Counted from the stretch's first letter, positions 34,812 through 42,682 are shown. The stretch: DNA of 64,000 nt from Streptomyces canus (GCF_001514145.1 NZ_KQ948660.1:351658-415657), one strand, 5' to 3'. The notes: generated by a model from the letters alone, not told the origin. Made by a program: numbers and translations.

Positions 34812-35582
34812 ATGACGTCGGCTGTGAGTGTGCGTGGGCTCTGGAAACGGTTCGGGCAGCAGGTCGCTGTCGCCGGGATTGATCTCGAACTGCCTGCTGG
34901 AAAGTTCATCGGGCTTGTCGGCCCCAACGGGGCCGGGAAGACCACCACTCTCTCCATGGTCACCGGGCTGCTCCGCCCGGATCAGGGCTCTGTAGAGATC
35001 GTCGGGCAGGACGTGTGGCGGGACCCGGTGAACGTCAAGGCGCGGATCGGGGTCCTGCCCGAGGGGTTGCGGCTGTTCGAGCGGCTGTCGGGTCGTGAAC
35101 TGCTCGCCTATTCCGGCCGGTTGCGGGGGCTGCCCGGGGCCGAGGTCGACCGGCGGGCCGCTCAGCTGCTCGACGTGCTCGATCTGGCCGGGGCGCAGCA
35201 CAAACTGGTCGTCGACTACTCGACCGGGATGCGGAAGAAGATCGGACTCGCGGCGGCCCTGCTCCACAACCCCGAAGTGCTGTTTCTCGACGAGCCGTTC
35301 GAGGGCGTCGACCCCGTCTCCGCGCAGACCATCCGAGGCGTGCTGGAGCGGTACACGGCCTCCGGCGCCACCGTCGTCTTCTCCTCGCACGTGATGGAGC
35401 TCGTGGAGTCCCTGTGCGACTGGGTGGCCGTCATGGCCGCCGGGCGCATCCGCGCCCACGGGCCGCTCGACGAGGTGCGCGGCGGCGCGCCCTCACTGCA
35501 ACGGGCGTTCCTCGAACTCGTCGGCGCACAGGGGCAGAACACCGGCGCGAACCTTGACTGGCTGGGCGGCGGGGCCCGATGA
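34812..35582 (+). CDS. ABC transporter ATP-binding protein
   Basis: A 256-residue ATPase with Walker A GPNGAGKTT near residue 38, signature YSTGMRKKIGLAAALL, Walker B EVLFLDEPFEG and switch His in FSSHVMELVE. The format is that of exporters (CcmA/NatA type). Its stop overlaps the permease start (ATGA), so the two form one unit. Substrate unknown. Confidence 0.9.
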   Translation: MTSAVSVRGLWKRFGQQVAVAGIDLELPAGKFIGLVGPNGAGKTTTLSMVTGLLRPDQGSVEIVGQDVWRDPVNVKARIGVLPEGLRLFERLSGRELLAYSGRLRGLPGAEVDRRAAQLLDVLDLAGAQHKLVVDYSTGMRKKIGLAAALLHNPEVLFLDEPFEGVDPVSAQTIRGVLERYTASGATVVFSSHVMELVESLCDWVAVMAAGRIRAHGPLDEVRGGAPSLQRAFLELVGAQGQNTGANLDWLGGGAR

Positions 35583-37168
35583 CGGGAGACATCACCCCGG
35601 TCGTCGTACGACTCAAGCTGTCGCTGCTCAGGAACGGCCTGCGGCAGTCCGGCGGGCGGCGGGCCGCCTACATCGCCTCGGCCGTCGCCGTACTCCTCTT
35701 CTCCGTCCTTCAGCTGCTCGGCCTCATCGCCCTGCGCGGAAACGAACACGCCGCCTCCGTCGTCGTCCCGCTGGTCGCCGTGCTGGCGGCCGGCTGGGCC
35801 GTGATGCCGCTGTTCTTCCCCGGCGGCGACGAAACCCTCGACCCCACCCGCCTGGTGATGCTGCCGCTGCGGCCCCGGCCCCTCGTACGGGCGCTGCTGG
35901 TGGCCTCGCTGGTCGGTATCGGGCCGGTGTTCACGCTCTGCATGCTCGTCGGTTCCGTCGTCTCCGTCGCGCACGGTGCTTCGGCGTACGTCGTCTCCGT
36001 GATCGGTGTCGCGCTCGCACTGCTGGTCTGCGTGGCCCTCGCGCGAGCCGTCGCCGTGGCCAACATCCGGCTGCTGACCAGCCGCAAGGGCCGTGATCTG
36101 GCGGTGCTGAGCGGACTGGTCATCGCGGTCGGCGCGCAGGTCGTGAACTTCGGCGCGCAGCGGCTGGGTTCGGGCGGACTGGGGCAGCTGGACGGGCCTG
36201 CCGAGGTGCTGAAGTGGATCCCGCCCGCCTCGGCGATCGGGGCGGTCGACTCGGCGAGCGAGGGGTCGTACGGCATCGCGGTCCTCCAACTGGCCCTCTC
36301 CGCAGCAGCGTTGATCGGTCTGCTCGCCCTCTGGTCCCGCCATCTGACCCGGTTGATGACCTCCCCCGACGGCTCCACCCTCCCCTCCTCCCAGGGGGCC
36401 GCCCGGGAGCGGAGCTCGACGGGGCTCGCCCGGCTGCTGCCCGCCGGCCGCACCGGCACCGTCATGGAACGCAGCCTGCGCTATGTGTGGCGCGACCCCA
36501 AGACCAAGGCCGCGTGGGTGACCTCTCTGGCCATCGGGCTGATCGTGCCGGTGTTCAACGCGGTGCAGGGCACGGGGTCCATCTACTTCGCGTGCTTCGC
36601 CGCGGGCATGCTCGGCGTGCAGATGTACAACCAGTTCGGGCAGGACACCTCCGCGTTCTGGATGGTCGCCATGACCATCTCCTCGACGCGGGACGCCTAC
36701 GTCGAACTGCGGGGGCGCGCGCTGGCGTTGCTGGTGATCACATTGCCGTACGCCACCCTCGTCACGGTTGTGACGACCGCGCTGATCGACGACTGGCCGA
36801 AGCTGCCCGAGGTGCTCGGCGTGTCCTTCGCGCTGCTCGGGGCGATGCTGGCGACCGGGGCGTGGACGTCGGCGCGCTTTCCCTACTCGATTCCGCAGGA
36901 GGGCTACAAGAACGTGGCCCCGGGACAGTCCGGCCTCGCCGCTGCCGCCGTCGTCGGGGGGATGGTCTCGGCCGCCCTGCTGTGCGCTCCTGTGATCGCC
37001 CTGACGATCTGGGCCAACGTCAGCGCGGACGGCGACGAGTGGAGCTGGGTACTGCTGCCGATCGGCGCGGTGTACGGCACCGCGATCACGCTGGCGGGAC
37101 TACGCCTGGCAGCCCCACGAACGGCACGCCAGTTGCCGGAGATCCTGGTGGCGGTCAGCAAGGGGTGA
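35579..37168 (+). CDS. ABC exporter permease
   Basis: A 529-residue integral membrane protein with about twelve hydrophobic segments, starting after a short cytoplasmic N-terminus. It is the membrane partner of the ATPase encoded just before it and overlaps it by 4 bp. It has no recognised substrate motif. It is followed by a minisatellite, not a clear terminator. Confidence 0.83.
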   Translation: MTGDITPVVVRLKLSLLRNGLRQSGGRRAAYIASAVAVLLFSVLQLLGLIALRGNEHAASVVVPLVAVLAAGWAVMPLFFPGGDETLDPTRLVMLPLRPRPLVRALLVASLVGIGPVFTLCMLVGSVVSVAHGASAYVVSVIGVALALLVCVALARAVAVANIRLLTSRKGRDLAVLSGLVIAVGAQVVNFGAQRLGSGGLGQLDGPAEVLKWIPPASAIGAVDSASEGSYGIAVLQLALSAAALIGLLALWSRHLTRLMTSPDGSTLPSSQGAARERSSTGLARLLPAGRTGTVMERSLRYVWRDPKTKAAWVTSLAIGLIVPVFNAVQGTGSIYFACFAAGMLGVQMYNQFGQDTSAFWMVAMTISSTRDAYVELRGRALALLVITLPYATLVTVVTTALIDDWPKLPEVLGVSFALLGAMLATGAWTSARFPYSIPQEGYKNVAPGQSGLAAAAVVGGMVSAALLCAPVIALTIWANVSADGDEWSWVLLPIGAVYGTAITLAGLRLAAPRTARQLPEILVAVSKG

Positions 37169-37282
37169 CGCGGGCGGGCCGGGCGGGACGGTGCCGGGGG
37201 CCGGGGGCCGCGGTGACGGCCGGCGGAGGCCTTGGTGGTGAGGCCCGTCGGCCGCGGGAGCGGGAGGGAAGGGGAGGGGGGC

Positions 37283-37671
37283 AGGAGGCCGTGATGGTGG
37301 ACACGCCACCCGCGGAAAGCCGTGACGGGGACGCACCGGCCACGGAAAGCCGTGGCAGCGGACGCGCCGGCCGCGGGGGGGGGCGGGAGGCCTCCGTGGG
37401 GTGGACACCCCAGCCGCGGAAACGCGTGGCGGAGCACCCGCCGACCGCGGAGGCCGTGGCAGCGGACACGTCGGCCACGGGTGGCAGGGGACCGCGGCGA
37501 GACAACGCCACCTGCGGAGAGCTGGTGGCGGAGCACGCACCAGCCGGGGGAAGCCCCGGCAGCGGACACATCGGCCCACGGAAAGCCGTGACGGGGCACG
37601 CGCCGACCGCGGAAAGCCGTGACAGCGGACGCGCCGGCCGCAGGAAGCCGTAGCGGTGGAGCCGCCAGCCC
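37283..37671. repeat. Degenerate 30-33 bp minisatellite between convergent genes
   Basis: About ten units of the form CGGAAAGCCGTGRCRG...CGCGCCGGCC follow one another with little or no spacer (clear copies at 37313-37342, 37343-37373 and 37590-37651). Several frames are open through it but none has a start and homology that would support a gene. It fills most of the gap between the ABC permease and the hydrolase gene. Confidence 0.8.
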
Positions 37672-37701
37672 CGAGAGGGCACGGCGGTGACCGCGGGCCC
37701 G

Positions 37702-38613
37702 TCAGTCGTTGTCCCTGTCGTCCGGCGCGTCCAGGCCGTCCAGGAAGGGCTCTATGGCGGCTCGCCATGCCTCCGGCTGGTCGTAGTGGACGAGGTGGCC
37801 GGCGTCGGCGACCTCGGCGTACTCGCCACGGGGCAGGACGCGGACCATCTCCTGGGCCTCGGCGCGGCCCAGTTCGCCGTCGAGGCCGCGGACGACCAGG
37901 GCGGGACACCTGACCTGGGTGAGTTCCTCCCAGTGGGCGTCGTAGACCCAGGTCTCGCGGGAGGACAGCATCTGCTCGGGCTCGAAGACGGGGCGCCAGC
38001 CATCGGGGGACTCGGCCATCACCTCGGCGTAGAACTCGCCGCGCGCCGGGTTGGGCCGCTCCACCCAGGGGTCGTCCTCGCCGAACCACTTGCGGACGTC
38101 GGCGAGCGTGGCGAAGGGGACGGGCCAGGCCTTGAACCACTCGCCCCACTCCCGCTGCGAGGCGGCGCCGAGCGCGGAGGCCCGCATGTCGCAGATGATC
38201 ACCCCGCGGACCAGGTCGGGCCGTCGCGCGGCGAGCTGCCAGGCGGTGAGGGCGCCCATGGCATGGCCGATCAGGACGGTCGGGGCGAGACCGAGCTGTT
38301 CGAGGGCGGCCTCGGCGTCCTCGACATACGCGTCACGGGTGAAAGCGGCCCGAGGGGGTTTGTCGCTCTGGCCGTGACCGCGCTGGTCGAGCGCGACGGC
38401 GCGGTAGCGCTCGGAGAGCCAGCGGGCGGTGGACGCCCAGTGCGAGGCTCGGCCCATCAGGCCGTGGAGTAACAGCACCCCGGGTGATCGTTTCTCCGGG
38501 GCTTGCGGGTGGTCCCTCGCCTGATCCGTCGGGTCGGTCTTGGGAGGGTCCCCGAACTCCCAGGCCGCAAGACGTACGCCGCCCGCCCCGGTCACGTCGA
38601 TGCGCCGCGCCAT
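37702..38613 (-). CDS. Alpha/beta hydrolase fold protein lacking nucleophile Ser
   Basis: A 303-residue protein with a complete alpha/beta hydrolase frame: LLLHGLMG oxyanion region (about 47-54), DQRGHGQSDKP (about 76-86) and a late His in DAGHLVHYDQPE. The nucleophile elbow reads GHAMG at 116-120, with Ala118 in place of Ser, encoded by GCC. Without a nucleophile it may be a non-hydrolytic lyase, oxygenase-like or binding protein, or an inactive relative. ATG at 38613 is chosen as the start of the folded domain. Confidence 0.82.
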   Translation of the reverse strand: MARRIDVTGAGGVRLAAWEFGDPPKTDPTDQARDHPQAPEKRSPGVLLLHGLMGRASHWASTARWLSERYRAVALDQRGHGQSDKPPRAAFTRDAYVEDAEAALEQLGLAPTVLIGHAMGALTAWQLAARRPDLVRGVIICDMRASALGAASQREWGEWFKAWPVPFATLADVRKWFGEDDPWVERPNPARGEFYAEVMAESPDGWRPVFEPEQMLSSRETWVYDAHWEELTQVRCPALVVRGLDGELGRAEAQEMVRVLPRGEYAEVADAGHLVHYDQPEAWRAAIEPFLDGLDAPDDRDND

Positions 38614-38671
38614 TGGCACCCCCCTAGCTCCGCCGGACCGCCCGCTCCCGCTCGAGCCGCCCTGTGAACCG

Positions 38672-38704
38672 TGTCCTGTCTGCCGTGCCTGTCCTGTCTG
38701 CCGT
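38672..38704. repeat. 15-bp direct repeat upstream of hydrolase gene
   Basis: TGTCCTGTCTGCCGT occurs twice, 18 bp start to start, 59-91 bp before the hydrolase start. It could be a pair of regulator half-sites or a simple duplication. Confidence 0.4.
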
Positions 38705-38759
38705 TGCTGTGCCGTACATCTCTGCAGCGCACGTCCCGTGCGTCGCGTCACTCGCAGAT

Positions 38760-38780
38760 TATCGAATACACATTCGGATA
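38760..38780. promoter_or_regulatory. AT-rich palindrome upstream of hydrolase gene
   Basis: CGAAT-ACAC-ATTCG, extendable as TATCGAAT...ATTCGGATA, is unusually AT-rich for this genome. It lies 150 bp before the hydrolase start and may be an operator or core promoter. Confidence 0.4.
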
Positions 38781-38944
38781 TGGGCCCTCGGAACGGCAAC
38801 ACCCCTCGTTCGAGTGACCTCCCTCAAGGAATGATCGCCGCCGCCGAGGGGAGATCTTCAACGGGAGGCGGACCGCTCGGGGAAATCGGTCCGAGGGGAA
38901 TGACCCTGAGAGCTCGGGGCTCCGGGTCAGCACAGGGGAGGACC

Positions 38945-38972
38945 GGCCCCGGCACCGAAAGGTGCCGGGGCC
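38945..38972 (-). terminator. Terminator hairpin of dmdR1
   Basis: GGCCCCGGCACC and GGTGCCGGGGCC form a perfect 12-bp stem with a 4-nt loop, about 110 nt after the dmdR1 stop. Confidence 0.75.
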
Positions 38973-38978
38973 ATCCAC

Positions 38979-39863
38979 ATGTCTACGGCACATCCGCCCG
39001 CCCCCTCAGGTCATATGCCCCACGCGACAGCCTCGCATGGGAAGCGTCGAAGCGCTGCGGTTCCGCGCAGTGAATCGGCGCCGTCAGCGCTTGGCCACGA
39101 ACACATGCGAGGCAACGTCCGACTCCAGCTCGGCCGCCTCGCCACCACTGCCCACCAGCACGCCGCCCGCCGACTCCGTCACGCTCACCACCGAACCGGG
39201 CTGCACACCCGCCCGACGCAGCGTGTACATCAGCTGCGCGTCCGTCTGGATCGGCTCGCCGATACGGCGCACGACGACCGTCTTACCGTCGAGACCCGGG
39301 TCCAGCTCGGCCAGCGACACCATGCCCTCGTCCAGGAACGGATCGGCACCGTCCTTCTCGCCCAACTCCTCCAGACCGGGGATCGGGTTGCCGTACGGCG
39401 ACTCGGTGGGGTGGCGCAGCAGCTCCAGCACCCGGCGCTCCACCGCCTCGCTCATCACATGCTCCCAGCGACACGCCTCGGCGTGGACCTGCTCCCACTC
39501 CAGGCCGATCACATCGACCAGCAGGCACTCCGCGAGCCGGTGCTTGCGCATCACGCGCGTGGCCAGCCGCCGGCCCTCGTCCGTCAGCTCCAGATGCCGG
39601 TCACTGGCCACCGACACCAGCCCGTCGCGCTCCATCCGCGCCACGGTCTGGCTGACCGTCGGCCCGCTCTGGTCGAGCCGCTCGGCGATCCGGGCGCGCA
39701 TGGGGACCACACCTTCCTCCTCCAGCTCGAGGATGGTGCGGAGATACATCTCCGTGGTGTCGATCAGTCCGGACATACGTGCCCCTTGATGAGATTGCCG
39801 GAAGCACGACAGCTTCCCGGCGCGTGCGCTGGCCCTGGCATCAATTCTGCCGGATACCACTGA
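38979..39863 (+). other. Long antisense open frames over dmdR1 (adm-like)
   Basis: Two overlapping rightward frames, 38979-39863 (294 codons) and 38962-39789 (275 codons), cover dmdR1 on the opposite strand. In S. coelicolor an antiparallel gene, adm, over dmdR1 has been reported to be functional. I cannot tell which frame would correspond here, and GC-rich DNA produces such frames by chance. Confidence 0.25.
39084..39776 (-). CDS. dmdR1: Iron-dependent repressor of the DtxR/IdeR family
   Basis: A 230-residue metal-dependent repressor. N-terminal winged helix (QSGPTVSQTVARMERDGLVSV as recognition region), dimerisation and metal domain, then an SH3-like C-terminal domain from about 150. All DtxR metal ligands fall at the same numbering: Met10, His79, Glu83, His98, Cys102, Glu105 and His106. 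With Fe2+ bound it should repress siderophore and iron-uptake genes. No iron box was noticed in this window. Divergent from the SIS gene across a region with a DasR-like site. Confidence 0.92.
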   Translation of the reverse strand: MSGLIDTTEMYLRTILELEEEGVVPMRARIAERLDQSGPTVSQTVARMERDGLVSVASDRHLELTDEGRRLATRVMRKHRLAECLLVDVIGLEWEQVHAEACRWEHVMSEAVERRVLELLRHPTESPYGNPIPGLEELGEKDGADPFLDEGMVSLAELDPGLDGKTVVVRRIGEPIQTDAQLMYTLRRAGVQPGSVVSVTESAGGVLVGSGGEAAELESDVASHVFVAKR

Positions 39864-39916
39864 CAAGCGTGCCGCGCCGTTGAAACCAAGCGGTTACGAC
39901 CAGGCTCGCGGCCGTA

Positions 39917-39942
39917 TTGACATCCCACTGGTCCAGACCGCA
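39917..39942. promoter_or_regulatory. dre-like DasR site with overlapping -35 hexamer
   Basis: ACTGGTCCAGACCGCA (39927-39942) agrees with the DasR dre consensus ACTGGTCTAGACCACT at 13 of 16 positions, as recalled. A perfect TTGACA (39917-39922) lies just left, oriented toward the SIS gene, so a bound repressor would cover the core promoter. It could also affect dmdR1. Confidence 0.6.
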
Positions 39943-39981
39943 CGGTGATCCGCGACACGGCGACGAAGGGTTGGACGACGC

Positions 39982-40758
39982 ATGGGCGAGACGGGCTCCG
40001 CGAGCGCTGACGGCAAGCTGTCCGGTCAGTTCCTCGACGCCGCGATCGGGCTGCTGCAACGGGTCCGGGACGAGGAGGCCGAGTCCGTCGCGACGGCCGG
40101 TGGACTCCTCGCCGACACCGTAGCCGCCGGTGGCCGCCTCTTCGCCTTCGGCGCCGGGCACTCCTCGCTCGCCGCACAGGACCTCGTCTACCGGGCCGGC
40201 GGACTCGCCCTCATGAACCTGCTGACCGTGCCGGGGGTCGTGGGCGTCGACGTCATGCCGGCCACCCTCGGCTCCGCCCTGGAGCGTGTCGACGGCCTCG
40301 CGAGCGCCGTCCTGAGCTGCTCGCCCCTCCGCGCGGGCGACGCCCTCGTGATCATCTCCCTCTCCGGCCGCAACGCCCTCCCCGTGGAAATGGCCCTGAC
40401 CGCGCGCTCTCTGGGCGTGAAGGTCATCGGCGTCACGTCGGTCGCCTATACGACGGCGACGAAGCCCCGCCACAGCTCCGGCACCTTCCTCAAGGACCAC
40501 TGCGACGTCGTCCTCGACTCCAAGATCGCCGTCGGCGACGCGGAACTCTCCCTGGACACCATCCCGGCCCCCTTCGCCCCCGCCTCCACAGTCGTGACCT
40601 CGGCACTGCTCCAGGCCGTGATGGCGACGGCGGCCGGCGCACTGGCGGAACGGGGGATCGAGCCACCGCTGCTGCGGTCGGGGAACGTGGACGGCGGGCT
40701 GGAGTGGAACGACCGGGTGTTCGAGGAGTACGGGGACCGGATCTTCTACCGGCAGTAG
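39982..40758 (+). CDS. SIS-domain sugar-phosphate-binding protein (UPF0309-like)
   Basis: A 258-residue single SIS domain protein: GRLFAFGAGHSSLAAQDLVYRAGG (about 49-72) and ALVIISLSGRNALPVEMAL carry the phosphosugar-binding Ser/Thr loops. Such proteins isomerise or bind aminosugar phosphates. The dre-like site upstream supports a link to N-acetylglucosamine metabolism. ATG at 39982. Confidence 0.85.
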   Translation: MGETGSASADGKLSGQFLDAAIGLLQRVRDEEAESVATAGGLLADTVAAGGRLFAFGAGHSSLAAQDLVYRAGGLALMNLLTVPGVVGVDVMPATLGSALERVDGLASAVLSCSPLRAGDALVIISLSGRNALPVEMALTARSLGVKVIGVTSVAYTTATKPRHSSGTFLKDHCDVVLDSKIAVGDAELSLDTIPAPFAPASTVVTSALLQAVMATAAGALAERGIEPPLLRSGNVDGGLEWNDRVFEEYGDRIFYRQ

Positions 40759-40771
40759 TCAGAACGCAGAC

Positions 40772-40945
40772 GACCCGCGAGCTCTGGTCCCTCTGCCTTG
40801 CGGCGAGGGAGCCGGCCGGACGTACCGGCGAGCTCGCGGGTCGGGTGACTGCTTGGGATTGGGCCGGCTGTACACGTCTGTCGCGCACTGGTCCGGCACC
40901 GCACAAAGTGTGGTGGCGAGCCGCTAGCCCGCAGCCACCTCTTCC
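40772..40945 (+). ncRNA. Structured RNA candidate, possible IscB-associated omega RNA
   Basis: Nested stems are visible. A 13-bp outer stem (40772-40784 with 40830-40842) encloses two hairpins: TCCCTC/GAGGGA with GCC-TTGC-GGC (40788-40810), and GCCGG-ACGTA-CCGGC (40815-40829). A further hairpin CACCGCAC-AAA-GTGTGGTG (40897-40915) follows. GGTGGC (40912-40917) can instead pair with GCCACC (40934-40939), a pseudoknot-like alternative. The location next to IscB fragments and a recalled likeness of the 3' part to HEARO/omega RNAs suggest identity, but no alignment was possible. Confidence 0.45.
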
Positions 40946-41044
40946 GTCCGGTATTCATACATCTGCCGAACCACCTCCCTTCTGAAGTATCAGCCACTCT
41001 AAGAAGTGCTCGACCACCGATCAACCCGTTTTTCGGGACGCTGG

Positions 41045-41390
41045 CCTTGTTGGTTCTGTCCGGCTGCTGTAGCCGTATCCGTCGCCCCGCTGCAGGGACG
41101 TTGAATCGGCCCGCTGATGTGGTGAGGCTGTGCTGTCCGTTGGCTCGGACAGAGACGCGGCCGGTCCATGTGCCAGCCCAGTTACCAGTCGGAACCTTGG
41201 CTCTTACGAGATCCCCGGTGGCGTACCCGAAGTACTGCTTGGTGCGACTCCGGCGGAGCCGGGGAAACCCGAACCGGTCAGGAGTGGTGCGGGCGTAAGA
41301 CCCGCGTCCGGTTGCTTTGACCACGAGTACCTGCTGGGGATACCGCACGATGGCGTCGCCGCTTTCATGATCCAAACATCCGACGGACAG
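41045..41390 (-). pseudogene. iscB: IscB C-terminal fragment
   Basis: Read leftward from 41372 this gives HESGDAIVRYPQQ, VVKATGRGSYARTTPDRFGFP, KQYFGYATGDLVRAKVPTG and WTGRVSVRANG. These are typical of the RuvC-III-to-C-terminal part of IscB-family RNA-guided nucleases. The reading frame runs on past the expected end without a clean stop. It is separated from its HNH part by a segment in the opposite orientation. Confidence 0.7.
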
Positions 41391-41526
41391 CGGGCCAAGA
41401 ACAACACCCCCGTCGAGATCTTCTTCGCCGACCAGCCCGACCGGCTGGCGAAAGATCGTCCGGCAGCTGAGAACGCCACTCCAAGACGCCGCCGCTATGA
41501 ATGCGACGCGGTGGCGGCTCACTGGT
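41388..41526 (+). pseudogene. iscB: Inverted IscB internal fragment (post-HNH)
   Basis: On the plus strand this reads QRAKNNTPVEIFFADQPDRLA, then after a one-base frameshift near 41451 IVRQLRTPLQDAAAMNATRWRL. This is the IscB segment that should directly follow the HNH domain. Both neighbours lie on the minus strand, so this block of about 130 bp is inverted in place. It ends at short CAG/CTG complementary bases. Confidence 0.7.
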
Positions 41527-41647
41527 TGCAGGGGGCGCAGGCGAGGACGAGGTGGGAGATGCGGCTGGAGCCGCCTCGGCTGCGGGGTCTGACGTGGTCG
41601 ACGTTCAGGGGTACGCCGGTGGCGTCGCAGTAGGCGCAGGCGTTGTT
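41522..41647 (-). pseudogene. iscB: IscB HNH nuclease-domain fragment
   Basis: Read leftward from 41641 this gives ACAYCDATGVPLNVDHVRPR then SRGGSSRISHLVLACAPCNQ. It is a complete HNH domain core with two Cys-x2-Cys zinc pairs and the catalytic Asp-His. An in-frame TAG lies just upstream at 41648-41650, and nothing of the RRXRR/RuvC-I N-terminal half remains before the RidA gene. Confidence 0.72.
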
Positions 41648-41711
41648 CTAGGGGATCTCGTCAAGTTGACTCGTCCGCCAGGAGGGTCGGACAACGATTA
41701 GCGTTCCGCGC

Positions 41712-42110
41712 ATGACAACGCGACGAGCGATCCTCAGTGGTTCGACCTTCGAGGAGCAGATCGGGTACGCACGCGCCGTGGTCGACGGGGACTGGGTGCA
41801 CGTGTCCGGGACGACGGGGTTCGACTACGCGACCATGACGATCTCGGACGACGTGGTGGAGCAGACCGAGCAGTGTCTGCGGAACATCGGGGCCGCACTG
41901 ACGGAGGCGAAGTGCACGTTCGCGGATGTGGTGCGGGTGCGCTATCTGCTGCCCGACCGGGATGACTTCGAGCCCTGCTGGCCGGTCCTGCGCCGCCAAT
42001 TCGGCGATGTCCGGCCGGCCGCCACGATGCTCATGTGCGGCCTGGCCGACCCTCGGATGAAGATCGAGATAGAGGTGTACGCCCGGAGGGGGAGTGGTGA
42101 CCGTGACTGA
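41712..42110 (+). CDS. RidA/YjgF-family protein
   Basis: A 132-residue RidA-fold protein (GDWVHVSGTTGFD, FADVVRVRYLLPDRDDF, RPAATMLMCGLADPRMKIEIE). Canonical RidA proteins hydrolyse reactive enamines and imines with an Arg in the late RPAxT segment; that Arg is present here. The IscB scar ends about 60 bp before its ATG, so its promoter may have been altered. A GNAT gene overlaps its end. Confidence 0.85.
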   Translation: MTTRRAILSGSTFEEQIGYARAVVDGDWVHVSGTTGFDYATMTISDDVVEQTEQCLRNIGAALTEAKCTFADVVRVRYLLPDRDDFEPCWPVLRRQFGDVRPAATMLMCGLADPRMKIEIEVYARRGSGDRD

Positions 42111-42561
42111 TCTGCGGATCGAATCCGTCGTAGGGGACGAGATGGCCGAGGAGTGGCGGTACGTGCACAACGTGATCGTTCCTCCCGCCGCCATGGGGCT
42201 CGAAGACGTACGGGAGCGGAGTCGGCGGTACCGGCTGGAGAACGCGTATCTCGGGGACACGCTCGTGGGGTGCTCGACGGTGCGGCCGCCGGAGGGGGAG
42301 GACGCGGTGGCGACCGTCATCGCGCGCGTACTGCCCGATTACCGGGGGCGGGGTTTCGGGACGGCTCTCTACGAGAAGGGTCTTGATCATGCGCGTGTGC
42401 TCGGCGCCCGGGTGATCGAGACATGTGTGCTGGCCGTCAATGGGGACGGAGTGCGGTTCGCGCTGGCGCGCGGGTTCGTCGAGGTCGACCGGTATGTGCT
42501 GGACGGCGAGAGCGACGAGTGGATCGACCTGCGGCTGGAGCCGGACCGGAGAGCTGTTTGA
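42097..42561 (+). CDS. GNAT-family N-acetyltransferase
   Basis: About 154 residues with the acetyl-CoA-binding motif VLPDYRGRGFGTALYEKGL (about residues 70-88). GTGs at 42094, 42097 and 42103 are all possible; 42097 has GGAGG seven bases upstream. It overlaps the RidA gene and is probably co-transcribed. Substrate unknown. Confidence 0.8.
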   Translation: MTVTDLRIESVVGDEMAEEWRYVHNVIVPPAAMGLEDVRERSRRYRLENAYLGDTLVGCSTVRPPEGEDAVATVIARVLPDYRGRGFGTALYEKGLDHARVLGARVIETCVLAVNGDGVRFALARGFVEVDRYVLDGESDEWIDLRLEPDRRAV

Positions 42562-42682
42562 GGGGATTCGGATCGTTTCCGGCGTACAACGATTCCTTCA
42601 ATCTTGCGGGAATCTGGTGTGTGCTGCGTCACGTTCGAGTTGAATGATTGTTAGTGAGTGAAGCAGCCGGCAGGGGGTCCAG

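Noticed and set aside
37283..37671. CRISPR-like array
   Set aside because: Units are contiguous and degenerate, without unique spacers of constant length, and no cas gene is present.
40772..40842. Simple terminator for the SIS-domain gene
   Set aside because: The arms are 45 nt apart and enclose two further hairpins, with no U tract; this is more like a structured RNA, though termination cannot be excluded.
40746..41522. A 258-codon minus-strand gene covering the SIS-RidA gap
   Set aside because: Only its middle matches IscB C-terminal sequence; the ends are read-through of an inverted fragment and of the structured element.
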